NCBI RefSeq assembly: GCF_020037475.1 | Contig: NZ_JAIQDB010000005.1 | Coordinates: 62,001 to 126,000 of the forward strand | DNA length: 64,000 nucleotides | Origin: Sutcliffiella deserti | GTDB taxonomy: Bacteria; Bacillota; Bacilli; Bacillales; Bacillaceae_I | Direction: 5' to 3' | Shown: positions 44,686 to 53,825 of the stretch, in pieces | How positions within the stretch are numbered: position 1 is the stretch's first letter | How the letters are laid out: each line of letters starts with the position of its first letter | The notes under the pieces: model-generated | What the model was told of the DNA's origin: nothing | Database searches by the model: none | What the model saw: only the letters and a program-made list of their open reading frames with translations | Position numbers and translations under genes: made by a program

Positions 44686-44724
44686 TTGTAGACCAATATA
44701 AGGATGTTGGTCTACAATTTTTTT
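44686..44724 (+). terminator. Terminator without an upstream gene
   Basis: TTGTAGACCAA, ten bases, TTGGTCTACAA, then T7. A weaker hairpin (CAATCGCTATAG/CTATAGCAATT) lies at about 44600-44636. The 390-bp gap from 44396 otherwise shows nothing coding. Confidence 0.75.
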
Positions 44725-44736
44725 ATTTTTTTACTG

Positions 44737-44752
44737 TTTACGAAAGCGGTTT
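44737..44752. promoter_or_regulatory. Left half of a 16-bp inverted repeat (cre-like)
   Basis: TTTACGAAAGCGGTTT, exact reverse complement of 45218-45233. Resembles a weak cre box. Confidence 0.4.
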
Positions 44753-44788
44753 AGTTTAATACAATGGAAGTGCTTACACAAGAAAAAG

Positions 44789-45118
44789 ATGGGCTATAAG
44801 GAATTAGGAAACACAATAAACGTGGTGAATTTAGAAGAAAATATCCCTTTTTATCGGTTAAGAGGAAGCATTGATGATACGTCTCTTGTGAAGGAAGTGC
44901 ACCAAGGGGATTTTTATGTACGCTTTTTCCTGTGTCATCGAAATGGTGAAAAAATGGTTAAACCGATAATCGACCAGGATGTTATCTTCGGAACGGAAAC
45001 GTATTTACATGTTCCTCGTCAGTTCTTAAAACCACCATTACACAATCTACTAGAGCAACCTCACAACAATCATCAAATAAAGGATCCTGTGGTTTTTCAT
45101 CTACTACAGTTTCACTAA
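44789..45118 (+). CDS. Unrecognised, possibly broken gene
   Basis: A 109-codon frame without a good ribosome site: FYRLRGSIDDTSLVKEVHQG, VRFFLCHRNGEKMVKPIIDQ, then FGTETYLHVPRQFL. Near its end a second frame takes over (IYYSFTNLQEQFEFYTFNGD, then ATRAISLYYSTYASRH) to a double stop at about 45209, as if a frameshift had occurred. No family recognised. It lies between two arms of a 16-bp inverted repeat. Confidence 0.35.
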   Translation: MGYKELGNTINVVNLEENIPFYRLRGSIDDTSLVKEVHQGDFYVRFFLCHRNGEKMVKPIIDQDVIFGTETYLHVPRQFLKPPLHNLLEQPHNNHQIKDPVVFHLLQFH

Positions 45119-45215
45119 CTTACAAGAGCAATTTGAGTTTTACACATTCAATGGAGATGCCACAAGAGCTATTTCTCTCTATTACTCTACTTATGCGAGC
45201 AGGCACGCCTAATAA

Positions 45216-45229
45216 TGAAACCGCTTTCG
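45216..45229 (+). promoter_or_regulatory. cre-like site upstream of the glucanase
   Basis: TGAAACCGCTTTCG matches 13 of 14 positions of the CcpA consensus TGWNANCGNTNWCA. It lies 150 bases before the glucanase start, fitting catabolite repression. A short palindrome GAACTGT-T-ACAGTTC follows at about 45239-45253. Confidence 0.5.
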
Positions 45230-45378
45230 TAAATGTGATGAACTGTTACAGTTCCATATTAATTTGGCATTTTTAAACCTTATTGGGTTTCGGTGTAAAA
45301 CAAAACTATTAATTTAAGGAGGTGATTCATTACCTTACTTCAGAACGCCGCAATAAATTAAAAATTAGGGGGATTAGA

Positions 45379-48300
45379 ATGTTAAAAAAATCGTTCAGTC
45401 TGTTCTTGGTGTTTTTATTACTTAGCTCAAATTTTAGCCTTATTACAAGTGCCAATAGTGAGGAAGGTGTAAGTGATACGTCTGACGGTGATTGGAACGT
45501 CGTTTGGGAAGATAATTTTGAAGGTAATGAATTGGATCTAAATAAGTGGAGTTACGATATTGGAAACGGTTTTACCGATAACAATGGTACGTATATTTCC
45601 GGATGGGGAAATGAGGAGCTGCAATCCTACCAGGAAGACAATATACGTGTAGAAAATGGACAGTTAATTCTTGAGGGGCGAGAGGAAACGGTTTTTGATG
45701 AACATGGAACGTATAACTATACGTCTGGAAAAATCCATACTAAAGGAAAATTCAGCCAGAGGTATGGTAAATTTGAAGCGAAAATAGCCTTGCCAGAAGG
45801 ACAGGGATATTGGCCTGCATTTTGGATGATGCCAGAAGATGATGTTTATGGTGGCTGGGCCGCTTCAGGTGAGATTGATATAATGGAAAACTCAGGTGGA
45901 ACTCCAAATAAAGTTGGTGGGGCAATCCACTATGGTAGTCAATGGCCAAATAATACTTACACTGCAAAAGATTATCACTTTCCAGAAGGGCAAGACGTTA
46001 CAGATTTTAATGTCTACTCTGTGGAATGGGAGCCAGGTGAAATTCGCTGGTATGTGAACGGAGAGTTATTCCAAACGTTGAACAATTGGAGCGCTACAAG
46101 TGCAGGTAACCCAGCACCATTTGCTTATCCAGCACCTTTTGACCAAGAATTCTATCTTATTTTAAATTTAGCAATCGGTGGTTGGTATGGTGGAGGTCCT
46201 GATGAGACTACCGAGCTACCTGGTGAGATGCTGGTAGATTATGTGAAAGTGTATGAGTTAACTGGAAGAAACTATAGAGAACCAGTAGAACCAGTATTTG
46301 AAGCGGAAGAACTTCCTGCAGATGCCAAAATGGCTATCGATGGTAATTACGTTTATGATCCTAATTTCGAGCAAGGATTTACGACGATTTCTAGTAGTAG
46401 TGATTTGGAAAATAATTGGAATGCGGATTACTGGAATTTAGTATACATGCCAGACTTTAATGGTCTTGCTTCTGCTACAGTAGATACGCTTGATGGAAAC
46501 CAATTCGCAAAGGTAGAGATTGCTCAAGGCGGTAACCAGTCATATTCCGTGCAGTTAATACAAAATGTCACTCTAGGCAAAGGTCGATGGTATAGGCTTA
46601 GCTTTGATGCTAAATCGACAGCTGAACGCAATCTTAATGTGAAGCTTGGTGGTGGACCAGATCGAGGTTATACCGCATATTCACCAAACCGTGATTTCTC
46701 TTTAACAAATGAGGTTCAATCCTATGAGCTAGCATTTCAAATGCAGCATGATACAGATAGAGCCTCCCGTTTAGAATTTAACATGGGACTAAACACAAAT
46801 CCTGTTTGGATAGGCAATGTGAAGGTCGAGGAAATTGACGCATTAGATCCATACAATGCCGATGCTCCCAAAAACCCGTTGAGCAATGGAAACCATGTGT
46901 ATAACGGAACGTTTGATTTAGGAAGTATGGACAGAATGACTTACTGGAACTTTAATGTTGAGGGTGCGGATGCAAAAGCATCAGTTGATTCAGAATCTAG
47001 GGAGCTTGAAGTAGCGATTACGGATGGTGGAACTAGTTCCGATGCGATTACACTTGTACAAAAAGGGATGAATCTTCTAGCGAATGATGAGTATAAAGTG
47101 ACTTTTGAAGGAAGAGCAGCGGAAGCAAGGGATGTTCAGGTTGCATTAGTAAGTAGAGACGGTACTGTTAACTATTCTTTAACAGAGACGTTTCCTCTCA
47201 CAACAGCAATGGAAGAAAAAGAAATGACATTTACCATGCCTAATATAACAGACGTTGAAGGGCAGCTAGTATTCTACTTCGGTGGGAATACAAATGGTGT
47301 CGTGATTGATAATATTAGTATGGTACGCTTAAGCAACAATAATGATGCGTTAAATTTTGATCAGAAGTTTCCACTTAAGAACGGAAGTTTCTCTAATGGG
47401 TTTACAAATTGGGACATGCACATTCAAGGGGAACACGAGCCAGGAACTTCTACAGCTAAGATCGAAGTTGTGGATGAGGTAGTGAAGGCCTCTATTGAAA
47501 ACGAAGGCTTTGAACCATGGCATGTTTTATTAATGCAAAATGGAATGGAGCTACTATCAAATAATACGTATGTTTTAGAATTTGACGCCAGGTCAACGGT
47601 GGATAGAAAGTTAGAAGTTGTTCTGGAAAATGCAACGTATAACAGATATTTCTCTAACGTTATCGAATTATCGAATACAATGGAAACTTATCGCTTTGAA
47701 TTTGAAATGAGTACCGATGATACGGTGGACTTGAAATACCTCTTAGGTAAGGTTGCCAACTCAGTTGCAGTAGGTAGTCATGACGTTTATATCGATAATG
47801 TGCAATTAGAAGTTAAAGGGGAAAGAGAAAAGCTCTTCCCATTAGTAAATGGTAACTTCGCTTCAGGGCTTGAAAGCTGGAATCAGCATTACCAAGGCGC
47901 TTATGATGGTCCGTCCCAAGCTACCTTTACAGAAGAAGCAGAAGAAGCCAAGATTACAGTTGTACACGAGGGTGAGAATCCTTGGGATATCTCCCTTTCT
48001 CAGGAAGAGATGAACTTGGAGCAAGGACAGACATATGTGTTGGAATTTGATGCAAGAACAACGATCGATCGACCACTAGAGTTAGTCGTAGATAATGGGG
48101 CACCAAGTTACCATCGTTATTTTGAAGAAGTAATCGACTTAACAGGTACTATGCAAACATTTAGTTATGAATTTGTGATGCCTGAAACAGATTCTGTTGG
48201 CTTAAAATTCTTAGTAGGGCGAGTAGCAGGTGTCCCTATCGACAACACACATGATATTTTTATCGATAATGTAAAATTAGAAGTGAAAGGTGCCAGAGAA

Positions 48301-48936
48301 GCTTTAGATGGTGTGCCTCAGGAGCCGGAAACAGAGCCGGAAGAACCAACTCCTCCTTCTGAGAAAAAGTGGAGAGAAGTAGGAAAAAATTTAGTAGTGG
48401 ATGGTTCATTTGAAAGAACAACTGAATTTGGTAATGAAGAAAACCCACATAATTGGAATGTGCATAACCAAGGTCAACATGAGTCTTGGGCGGGTTTAGC
48501 AGAATTTAATGTTGTAGATGAAGCAGTAAATGTGGCTATTCAACAGGTTGGCTGGGATTGGTGGCATATTCAGCTTTACCAAGATGGGATTGAAGTGCCA
48601 AGTGGAACGTATAAAGTGGAGTTCGAAATGAGTTCAGAATTGGAGCGAACCATTAATCTGGAGTTAACAGGCTCAGGTGCACCAATTCAAACATTTGAAG
48701 TTGGTACAGAATTAGAAACCTTCGAATCCATCATGGAGGTGTCTGCAGATGGTACGTATAAATTGCTGTTTGGGCTTGGGAAAAGTCCTTCCGATGCAGA
48801 GCTAGAAGTACCTTACACAGTCGTGATCGATAATGTCAAACTGATAGCTGTAGAAGAAGTGGTAGACAAGAAAGATAAAGACAAAGATAAGGAAAAAGAA
48901 AAAAAGAAAGAAAAGAAAGTGAAGGATAAACAATAG
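45379..48936 (+). CDS. Secreted GH16 beta-glucanase (laminarinase type) with carbohydrate-binding modules
   Basis: A 1185-residue enzyme. ATG 45379 follows TTAGGGGGA and gives a clean signal peptide (cleaved near TSANS). GH16 catalytic domain about 35-300 with nucleophile Glu165 and acid/base Glu170 in GEIDIME, and DVTDFNVYSVEWEPGEIRWY. Then five CBM4_9-like beta-sandwich repeats beginning near YDPNFEQGF, VYNGTFDLGS, LKNGSFSNGF, LVNGNFASGL and VVDGSFERTT; the third and fourth are most alike. The protein ends in a Lys/Asp/Glu tail without LPXTG, which may bind the wall by charge. Endo-beta-1,3- or 1,3-1,4-glucan hydrolysis is expected. Confidence 0.92.
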   Translation: MLKKSFSLFLVFLLLSSNFSLITSANSEEGVSDTSDGDWNVVWEDNFEGNELDLNKWSYDIGNGFTDNNGTYISGWGNEELQSYQEDNIRVENGQLILEGREETVFDEHGTYNYTSGKIHTKGKFSQRYGKFEAKIALPEGQGYWPAFWMMPEDDVYGGWAASGEIDIMENSGGTPNKVGGAIHYGSQWPNNTYTAKDYHFPEGQDVTDFNVYSVEWEPGEIRWYVNGELFQTLNNWSATSAGNPAPFAYPAPFDQEFYLILNLAIGGWYGGGPDETTELPGEMLVDYVKVYELTGRNYREPVEPVFEAEELPADAKMAIDGNYVYDPNFEQGFTTISSSSDLENNWNADYWNLVYMPDFNGLASATVDTLDGNQFAKVEIAQGGNQSYSVQLIQNVTLGKGRWYRLSFDAKSTAERNLNVKLGGGPDRGYTAYSPNRDFSLTNEVQSYELAFQMQHDTDRASRLEFNMGLNTNPVWIGNVKVEEIDALDPYNADAPKNPLSNGNHVYNGTFDLGSMDRMTYWNFNVEGADAKASVDSESRELEVAITDGGTSSDAITLVQKGMNLLANDEYKVTFEGRAAEARDVQVALVSRDGTVNYSLTETFPLTTAMEEKEMTFTMPNITDVEGQLVFYFGGNTNGVVIDNISMVRLSNNNDALNFDQKFPLKNGSFSNGFTNWDMHIQGEHEPGTSTAKIEVVDEVVKASIENEGFEPWHVLLMQNGMELLSNNTYVLEFDARSTVDRKLEVVLENATYNRYFSNVIELSNTMETYRFEFEMSTDDTVDLKYLLGKVANSVAVGSHDVYIDNVQLEVKGEREKLFPLVNGNFASGLESWNQHYQGAYDGPSQATFTEEAEEAKITVVHEGENPWDISLSQEEMNLEQGQTYVLEFDARTTIDRPLELVVDNGAPSYHRYFEEVIDLTGTMQTFSYEFVMPETDSVGLKFLVGRVAGVPIDNTHDIFIDNVKLEVKGAREALDGVPQEPETEPEEPTPPSEKKWREVGKNLVVDGSFERTTEFGNEENPHNWNVHNQGQHESWAGLAEFNVVDEAVNVAIQQVGWDWWHIQLYQDGIEVPSGTYKVEFEMSSELERTINLELTGSGAPIQTFEVGTELETFESIMEVSADGTYKLLFGLGKSPSDAELEVPYTVVIDNVKLIAVEEVVDKKDKDKDKEKEKKKEKKVKDKQ

Positions 48937-49048
48937 CTTTCTTTATGCTTTAAATTAAATAGTAAGGACAAGTGGTTTTTACTAGATACATCACTTAAGA
49001 AACCCCTTGCATAGTGAAAAAATCTCAACATACTGAGGAGAAACAAAA

Positions 49049-50041
49049 ATGGGATATAAACCAAATGAACAAAGATATGAATCGATGGTTTACAATCGGT
49101 GTGGCAAGTCTGGTATTAAGTTGCCGGCTCTTTCACTAGGGTTATGGCACAACTTTGGTGGAGAAGATGTTTACGAAAATGGACGTTCTCTTATTAGAAA
49201 AGCATTTGATTTAGGGATAACTCATTTTGATCTTGCTAATAATTACGGTCCTCCACCAGGCTCGGCAGAAGAAAACTTTGGGAAGATTCTGCGTCAGGAT
49301 TTTAACGGTTATAGGGATGAAATGATTATTTCTACAAAAGCAGGTTATGGAATGTGGCAAGGTCCATATGGTGATTGGGGTTCAAGAAAATACTTGATTT
49401 CAAGTCTTGACCAAAGTTTAAATAGAATGGGATTGGATTATGTTGATATATTTTACCATCACAGACCTGATCCAGAAACACCACTCGAAGAAACAATGAT
49501 GGCGCTTGATCATACCGTCAGACAAGGTAAAGCGCTCTATGTCGGGATTTCTAATTATGGTTTAGAGGAAACAAAACAGGCAATTGACATGTTAAGAGAA
49601 TTAGGCACACCGTTGCTTATTCATCAGCCAGCATATTCTATGTTCAATCGCTGGGTTGAGGACGGGTTAACATCACTATTGCAGGAAGAAGGAACTGGAA
49701 GTATCGCCTTTGTTCCTCTTGCACAAGGACTGTTAACAAACCGATATTTAAACGGTGTTCCTACAGATTCTCGTGCAACTAAAGCAAACAGCTTTTTAAA
49801 TCGTGACGATATAACAGAAGCGGTCGTTCAAAAGGTGCAAAAATTAAACGAAGTAGCACAAGAAAGAAATCAATCCCTTGCGCAAATGGCCATTGCGTGG
49901 GTGCTTCGTGAGCAAAAGATCACTTCCTGCTTAATCGGTGCCTCTAAAGTGAGTCAACTAGAAGAGAATGTATCAGCCCTTGATAACCTTGATTTTAGTT
50001 CAGACGAGCTACAGTTGATTGATAATATATTAAAAATGTAA
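49049..50041 (+). CDS. Aldo/keto reductase (YghZ/GPR-like)
   Basis: A 330-residue NADPH-dependent reductase with the AKR barrel: catalytic tetrad Asp and Tyr in HFDLANNYG, Lys in ISTKAGYG, His in FYHHRPD. PPPGSAEENFG is typical of the L-glyceraldehyde-3-phosphate reductase branch, which acts on sugar-derived aldehydes. It lies 112 bases after the glucanase, so it may serve sugar metabolism, but it could be separate. Confidence 0.88.
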   Translation: MGYKPNEQRYESMVYNRCGKSGIKLPALSLGLWHNFGGEDVYENGRSLIRKAFDLGITHFDLANNYGPPPGSAEENFGKILRQDFNGYRDEMIISTKAGYGMWQGPYGDWGSRKYLISSLDQSLNRMGLDYVDIFYHHRPDPETPLEETMMALDHTVRQGKALYVGISNYGLEETKQAIDMLRELGTPLLIHQPAYSMFNRWVEDGLTSLLQEEGTGSIAFVPLAQGLLTNRYLNGVPTDSRATKANSFLNRDDITEAVVQKVQKLNEVAQERNQSLAQMAIAWVLREQKITSCLIGASKVSQLEENVSALDNLDFSSDELQLIDNILKM

Positions 50042-50044
50042 AAG

Positions 50045-50089
50045 AAAAACCTAGGATTCAATCGATAATGGTTGAATCCTAGGTTTTTT
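50045..50089 (+). terminator. Strong rho-independent terminator
   Basis: AAAAACCTAGGATTCAA, ten-base loop, TTGAATCCTAGGTTTTTT. Near-perfect 17-bp stem. Confidence 0.92.
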
Positions 50090-50176
50090 ACTGAGGTTAA
50101 ATTCTAGATATTAAAAGCGACCCTGATTGCCCCCTGTAAGAAACGTCCCCGAAATGACGTGTTTGAAGAGCACTTA

Positions 50177-50263
50177 GGGAGACCCGAGGATGGTTCTCGT
50201 GAGACCTCATGCTTTCTTAGGTTTGGCTAAACGAAGCAAACACTAGGACCGTCCCGGTGTTTT
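50177..50263. repeat. Inverted pair of family B-like repeats
   Basis: Plus copy about 50177-50208 (GGGAGACC...GAGGATGGTTCTCGTG). Minus copy 50238-50263, which reads AAACACCGGGACGGTCCTAG then TGTTT. They are 29 bases apart. The remaining gap to 50801 is AT-rich with no gene recognised. Confidence 0.65.
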
Positions 50264-50801
50264 TATCCAGAAATAGACTAATGTACCCAATAGGAGAGCT
50301 TGTTTCATAGTCAATAAGAATGAACTTTAAGATAACTAAAATGATTGATAGCGAAAACACTGTATTAAGGGTATCCAAAGTATGGTTGTGAGAATTGAAG
50401 GTTAATAAATTGGATTAATTCATCTATAAATAATAAGCCATTGTTCACATGGGCAATACATGAAGCTACTTAACAATTTCTATTCTTTTCGACAGAAATC
50501 TAATTTTTCCATCACCATAGATCAACAAATACCAAGAGGTCATAAGTGAATTTTTTTGTATAAACCTGTTAACACGAGGAAAGTTCATCAAATATTCTAC
50601 CTCGCAGTTTTTCTTCTGTTAGATAAAATTTAATCCCTCTCCTTTATTATTCCTTTCATTCGACAACATTTTTAGACAATTATATCAGGTATTTAGCTTA
50701 CCGAAATAATGAGAAATTACTCCTATTAACTTTTGGCTACCATAGCTCCTATACTATTAAGTGTAAAGAAAATTCAATTAATTAATAGAGGGAGGAAGTA
50801 G

Positions 50802-51860
50802 ATGAACAAGAAAGTGTTATCTGTATCATTATCAAGTTTACTAGCTTTTGGGGCATTAACGACTGTGGCTATGCCAGCTTTGGCTGTAGGGAATGGGCCA
50901 AACTATAATGGGAAGGAGTCTATTCAAACCTCTATCCTACATACATACGAGAGTATGGTAGATTTTCTTAAGCAACAAGATCAAAAGCAAGATGCACTAG
51001 AGCTTGAAGTGATTGGACAAACGAAAAAAGGGAGAGATATTTATTTGGCAAAGTACATCTCAAATCCCGAAAATCCAACCATTCTTTTTCTAACGCAACA
51101 ACATGGAAACGAACAGTTAACAACAGAGGGTTCACTAGAGTTTATTAAACATCTTGGTACGAATAAAACAAAAGGCGTACTAGACAATGTAAATATTTTA
51201 ATCCTCCCTATGTTAAATGCTGATGGAGCAATGGGTGATGTTAACTTCTCACTAGAGAACTATGTGGCCGATGGTGGTAGACATCTTACACGTTACAATG
51301 CTGATAGATATGATTTAAACCGGGAGCATGCAAAAGAAACTAGTGACATGCAACCGGAAGCACGGGTTTTACATGAAAATGTGCTAGCAAAATATAATAT
51401 TGACTATTTAATAGATTTACACCATCAAGGAACTCGTAGTGCTGTTGAGGGTGAACTAGTATCGGGTTCAATCTTATATCCACTGAACCCAAACGTTAAA
51501 CCTGAAGTAGTTGAAAAGTCGAAAAAACTAGGTTCAGTCGTTTATAATGCCATCGAGTCAAAGGGGTGGGGCAATATTGGTAAATACCGAGGTGGCACTG
51601 GTGAAAATATCGGAAGAAACGGCATCGCTGTTAGATATGATATTGCTACCCTCCTTTTCGAAATGCGTGGAATGTCTGACCATGAATATGAATCCTATGT
51701 GTTGGGTCAAAAAAGCAACGGATATTTAATTAAGCAGACAATTGTAGCATTAGATGCAACCGTAAAATCGATTGCCGATGGCTCAATTAATGATGCGGAT
51801 ACAAGTTTCTGGGAAACACTGCCTTTCCAATATAACTTAGCTTTGGAAGAGGACGAGTAA
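50802..51860 (+). CDS. Secreted M14 zinc carboxypeptidase, tandem copy 1
   Basis: A 352-residue exported peptidase. Signal peptide ends near MPALAVG. Zinc ligands His101 and Glu104 (HGNE) and His207 or His208 (DLHHQG), substrate region DLNREH, catalytic Glu287 in LLFEMRG. These fit M14, which removes C-terminal residues or cleaves peptidoglycan peptides. GGGAGGAAG precedes ATG. A homologue follows 75 bases later. Confidence 0.88.
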   Translation: MNKKVLSVSLSSLLAFGALTTVAMPALAVGNGPNYNGKESIQTSILHTYESMVDFLKQQDQKQDALELEVIGQTKKGRDIYLAKYISNPENPTILFLTQQHGNEQLTTEGSLEFIKHLGTNKTKGVLDNVNILILPMLNADGAMGDVNFSLENYVADGGRHLTRYNADRYDLNREHAKETSDMQPEARVLHENVLAKYNIDYLIDLHHQGTRSAVEGELVSGSILYPLNPNVKPEVVEKSKKLGSVVYNAIESKGWGNIGKYRGGTGENIGRNGIAVRYDIATLLFEMRGMSDHEYESYVLGQKSNGYLIKQTIVALDATVKSIADGSINDADTSFWETLPFQYNLALEEDE

Positions 51861-51935
51861 TTCCTTTTAATCTTAGTTTGCGCTATGTATCTTCTAAGTT
51901 CCTATAATATTAAAATTATACGAGGAGTGAGTAAT

Positions 51936-53147
51936 GTGAAAGGTAAGAAAATTGTTACAGGTCTTAGTGTGTTAGCTTTATGTGCGAGTTTAGTTTCACC
52001 AGCATTGGCGACGAATTCTTCAAACGGCAATACAACAAATAAAAATCAGGTTTATTCTGTTAATGGTTTTACTGATTATGGACAAATGGTTAAAAAGTTA
52101 GAACAAATCGAAAGTAATAGCCATGGCAAAGTTGCCTTAGAGGTCGTAGGGCAGTCTAATCGAGGCAGAGATATTTACCAAGCAAGAGTTGGTAACGGTG
52201 ATAAAGTTGTTTTAATCGAAAGTGAAATACATGGAAATGAGAAAACAGGAACGGAAGCCTTACTCAATATTCTTCAATATGTGGGAACAAGTAACTCAGT
52301 TGAAGCTGAAAAAATTCGTAATGAAATCACTTTAGTATTATTACCAAAAATGAACCCTGATGCAGCAGAGCTAGATCGTCGAGGTAATGATATGTCGTGG
52401 GATGAGGTAATTGCAGCATTTCCACAACTCGCTGATGCACAAGGTCCTTCTTGGAACTACTATACAGATAGAATTATTCAAGACAGAGATTATTATAATA
52501 AACCTGGCTTTGACGTAAATCGTGATTTTAATCCTGACTTAAATTATGTTCCTAAGGCTGAAGATGTCCCAGGTAAGTCAAGTGAACCTGGTTGGTATAT
52601 CACTCCTGAAGCACAAACTGTTCGAGATGTGTATAAGTCTTTATTAGCTGAGTTTGGAAAAGTAGACGTTTTTGTCGATCTTCATCACCAAGGACAGTAC
52701 TATGTGGAAGGCACAGATGACTTGGTAACAATGTCATTATCAGCTGATTTTGTACCAGATCCAAATACGGAACGAGGCGCTAAGTATGCTGAGTACGCAG
52801 ATAAATATAATTTTGATTTTTCAAAGCAGTTAAATCTCGCTGCATATAATGCACTTAAGGCATTAGGGAATAACTCACCTTTTACTAATCTTTCTCTTTA
52901 TAGCCAAGGTCTTGACCTTCCTGGGACAGCTTTAGGTAGCTTCGGTTTAAATGGGAGTGGCACCGTCCTTTTTGAAGTAAGAGGACAATCACATACATTA
53001 GGTCAAAAGAAAAAAGGGCAGTTAGTGAAAGCAGTAGAAACTGGTTTATATGGAATCATCAACGGAGTAACAGATGGTTCTGTTGAAGAGTTAGACCCAG
53101 CAGACTATGATGACATTCCTGGAACATCATATACTCCTGGACTATAG
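51936..53147 (+). CDS. Secreted M14 zinc carboxypeptidase, tandem copy 2
   Basis: A 403-residue paralogue. GTG 51936 behind GAGGAGTGAG gives a signal peptide (LSVLALCASLVSPALA). Zinc ligands His99, Glu102 (HGNE) and His250 (DLHHQG), DVNRDFNPD, catalytic Glu347 (VLFEVRG). About 40 residues longer than copy 1 in the middle. The pair probably arose by duplication and is cotranscribed. Likely extracellular protein or wall-peptide turnover. Confidence 0.88.
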   Translation: MKGKKIVTGLSVLALCASLVSPALATNSSNGNTTNKNQVYSVNGFTDYGQMVKKLEQIESNSHGKVALEVVGQSNRGRDIYQARVGNGDKVVLIESEIHGNEKTGTEALLNILQYVGTSNSVEAEKIRNEITLVLLPKMNPDAAELDRRGNDMSWDEVIAAFPQLADAQGPSWNYYTDRIIQDRDYYNKPGFDVNRDFNPDLNYVPKAEDVPGKSSEPGWYITPEAQTVRDVYKSLLAEFGKVDVFVDLHHQGQYYVEGTDDLVTMSLSADFVPDPNTERGAKYAEYADKYNFDFSKQLNLAAYNALKALGNNSPFTNLSLYSQGLDLPGTALGSFGLNGSGTVLFEVRGQSHTLGQKKKGQLVKAVETGLYGIINGVTDGSVEELDPADYDDIPGTSYTPGL

Positions 53148-53154
53148 ATTTTCT

Positions 53155-53178
53155 GGAAACGCGGGTCCTCGCGTTTCC
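53155..53178 (+). repeat. Family B repeat, compensated arms
   Basis: GGAAACGCG, six bases, CGCGTTTCC: perfect 9-bp arms in which the A/T pair of the other copies is G/C. Followed by CTATTTTTTACCATTT, the same spacer as at 32788, but without the family C unit. Seven bases past the peptidase stop, so it may terminate the transcript. The gap to 53825 holds no other recognised feature. Confidence 0.8.
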
Positions 53179-53825
53179 CTATTTTTTACCATTTGGTATA
53201 TTCATAAATTTTTCAAAAAAATGAAGGATTCTAAAACCAGATGTTAAATATCAATATCCAACCGCATAATCTGCCATTCCTCTTCAAAACTATCAATTCA
53301 CACATCCACTTTTTTATCCTAAAATCGAATCTTCCAAACACCTCTCTAACAGAAGGTGTATTTATAGTTCAAATTAAAAAAGACCAAGCGTGAAAGGATT
53401 GGATGAATGGCTACTTGTTGAGTTTTCTGATAACAATCGCAAATTTGTGGGTACTATCCTAATTTCCCTAATTTCTCCTCGAAAATTATCCTATTTCCAC
53501 ACAAGTCCGACCACCATTAAAATACTAACTTAGTAATCTTTACATAAGAATCTCCTAAAATATTAAAAAAACAATCATTTTTTGGTTTTTTTTGAAAATT
53601 TATGGAACTTTTTGCTACTTTACTGCGTCTATATATGGGGGAGCAATGTCGTTACTAGGCGAAAGTAAAAGAAATAGCTCGAAGTTGCTTTAAACTACTC
53701 TTTTCTAGGAATTGGATTTCGTGAGAGAAGTAGAAATTCTTTGGTTTATACATATAAAAAATTCAAAGAAATTTACTGTAACCAAAGTGAGTTGTTGCAT
53801 CCTAATTATATGGGGGGGTTAGTAC

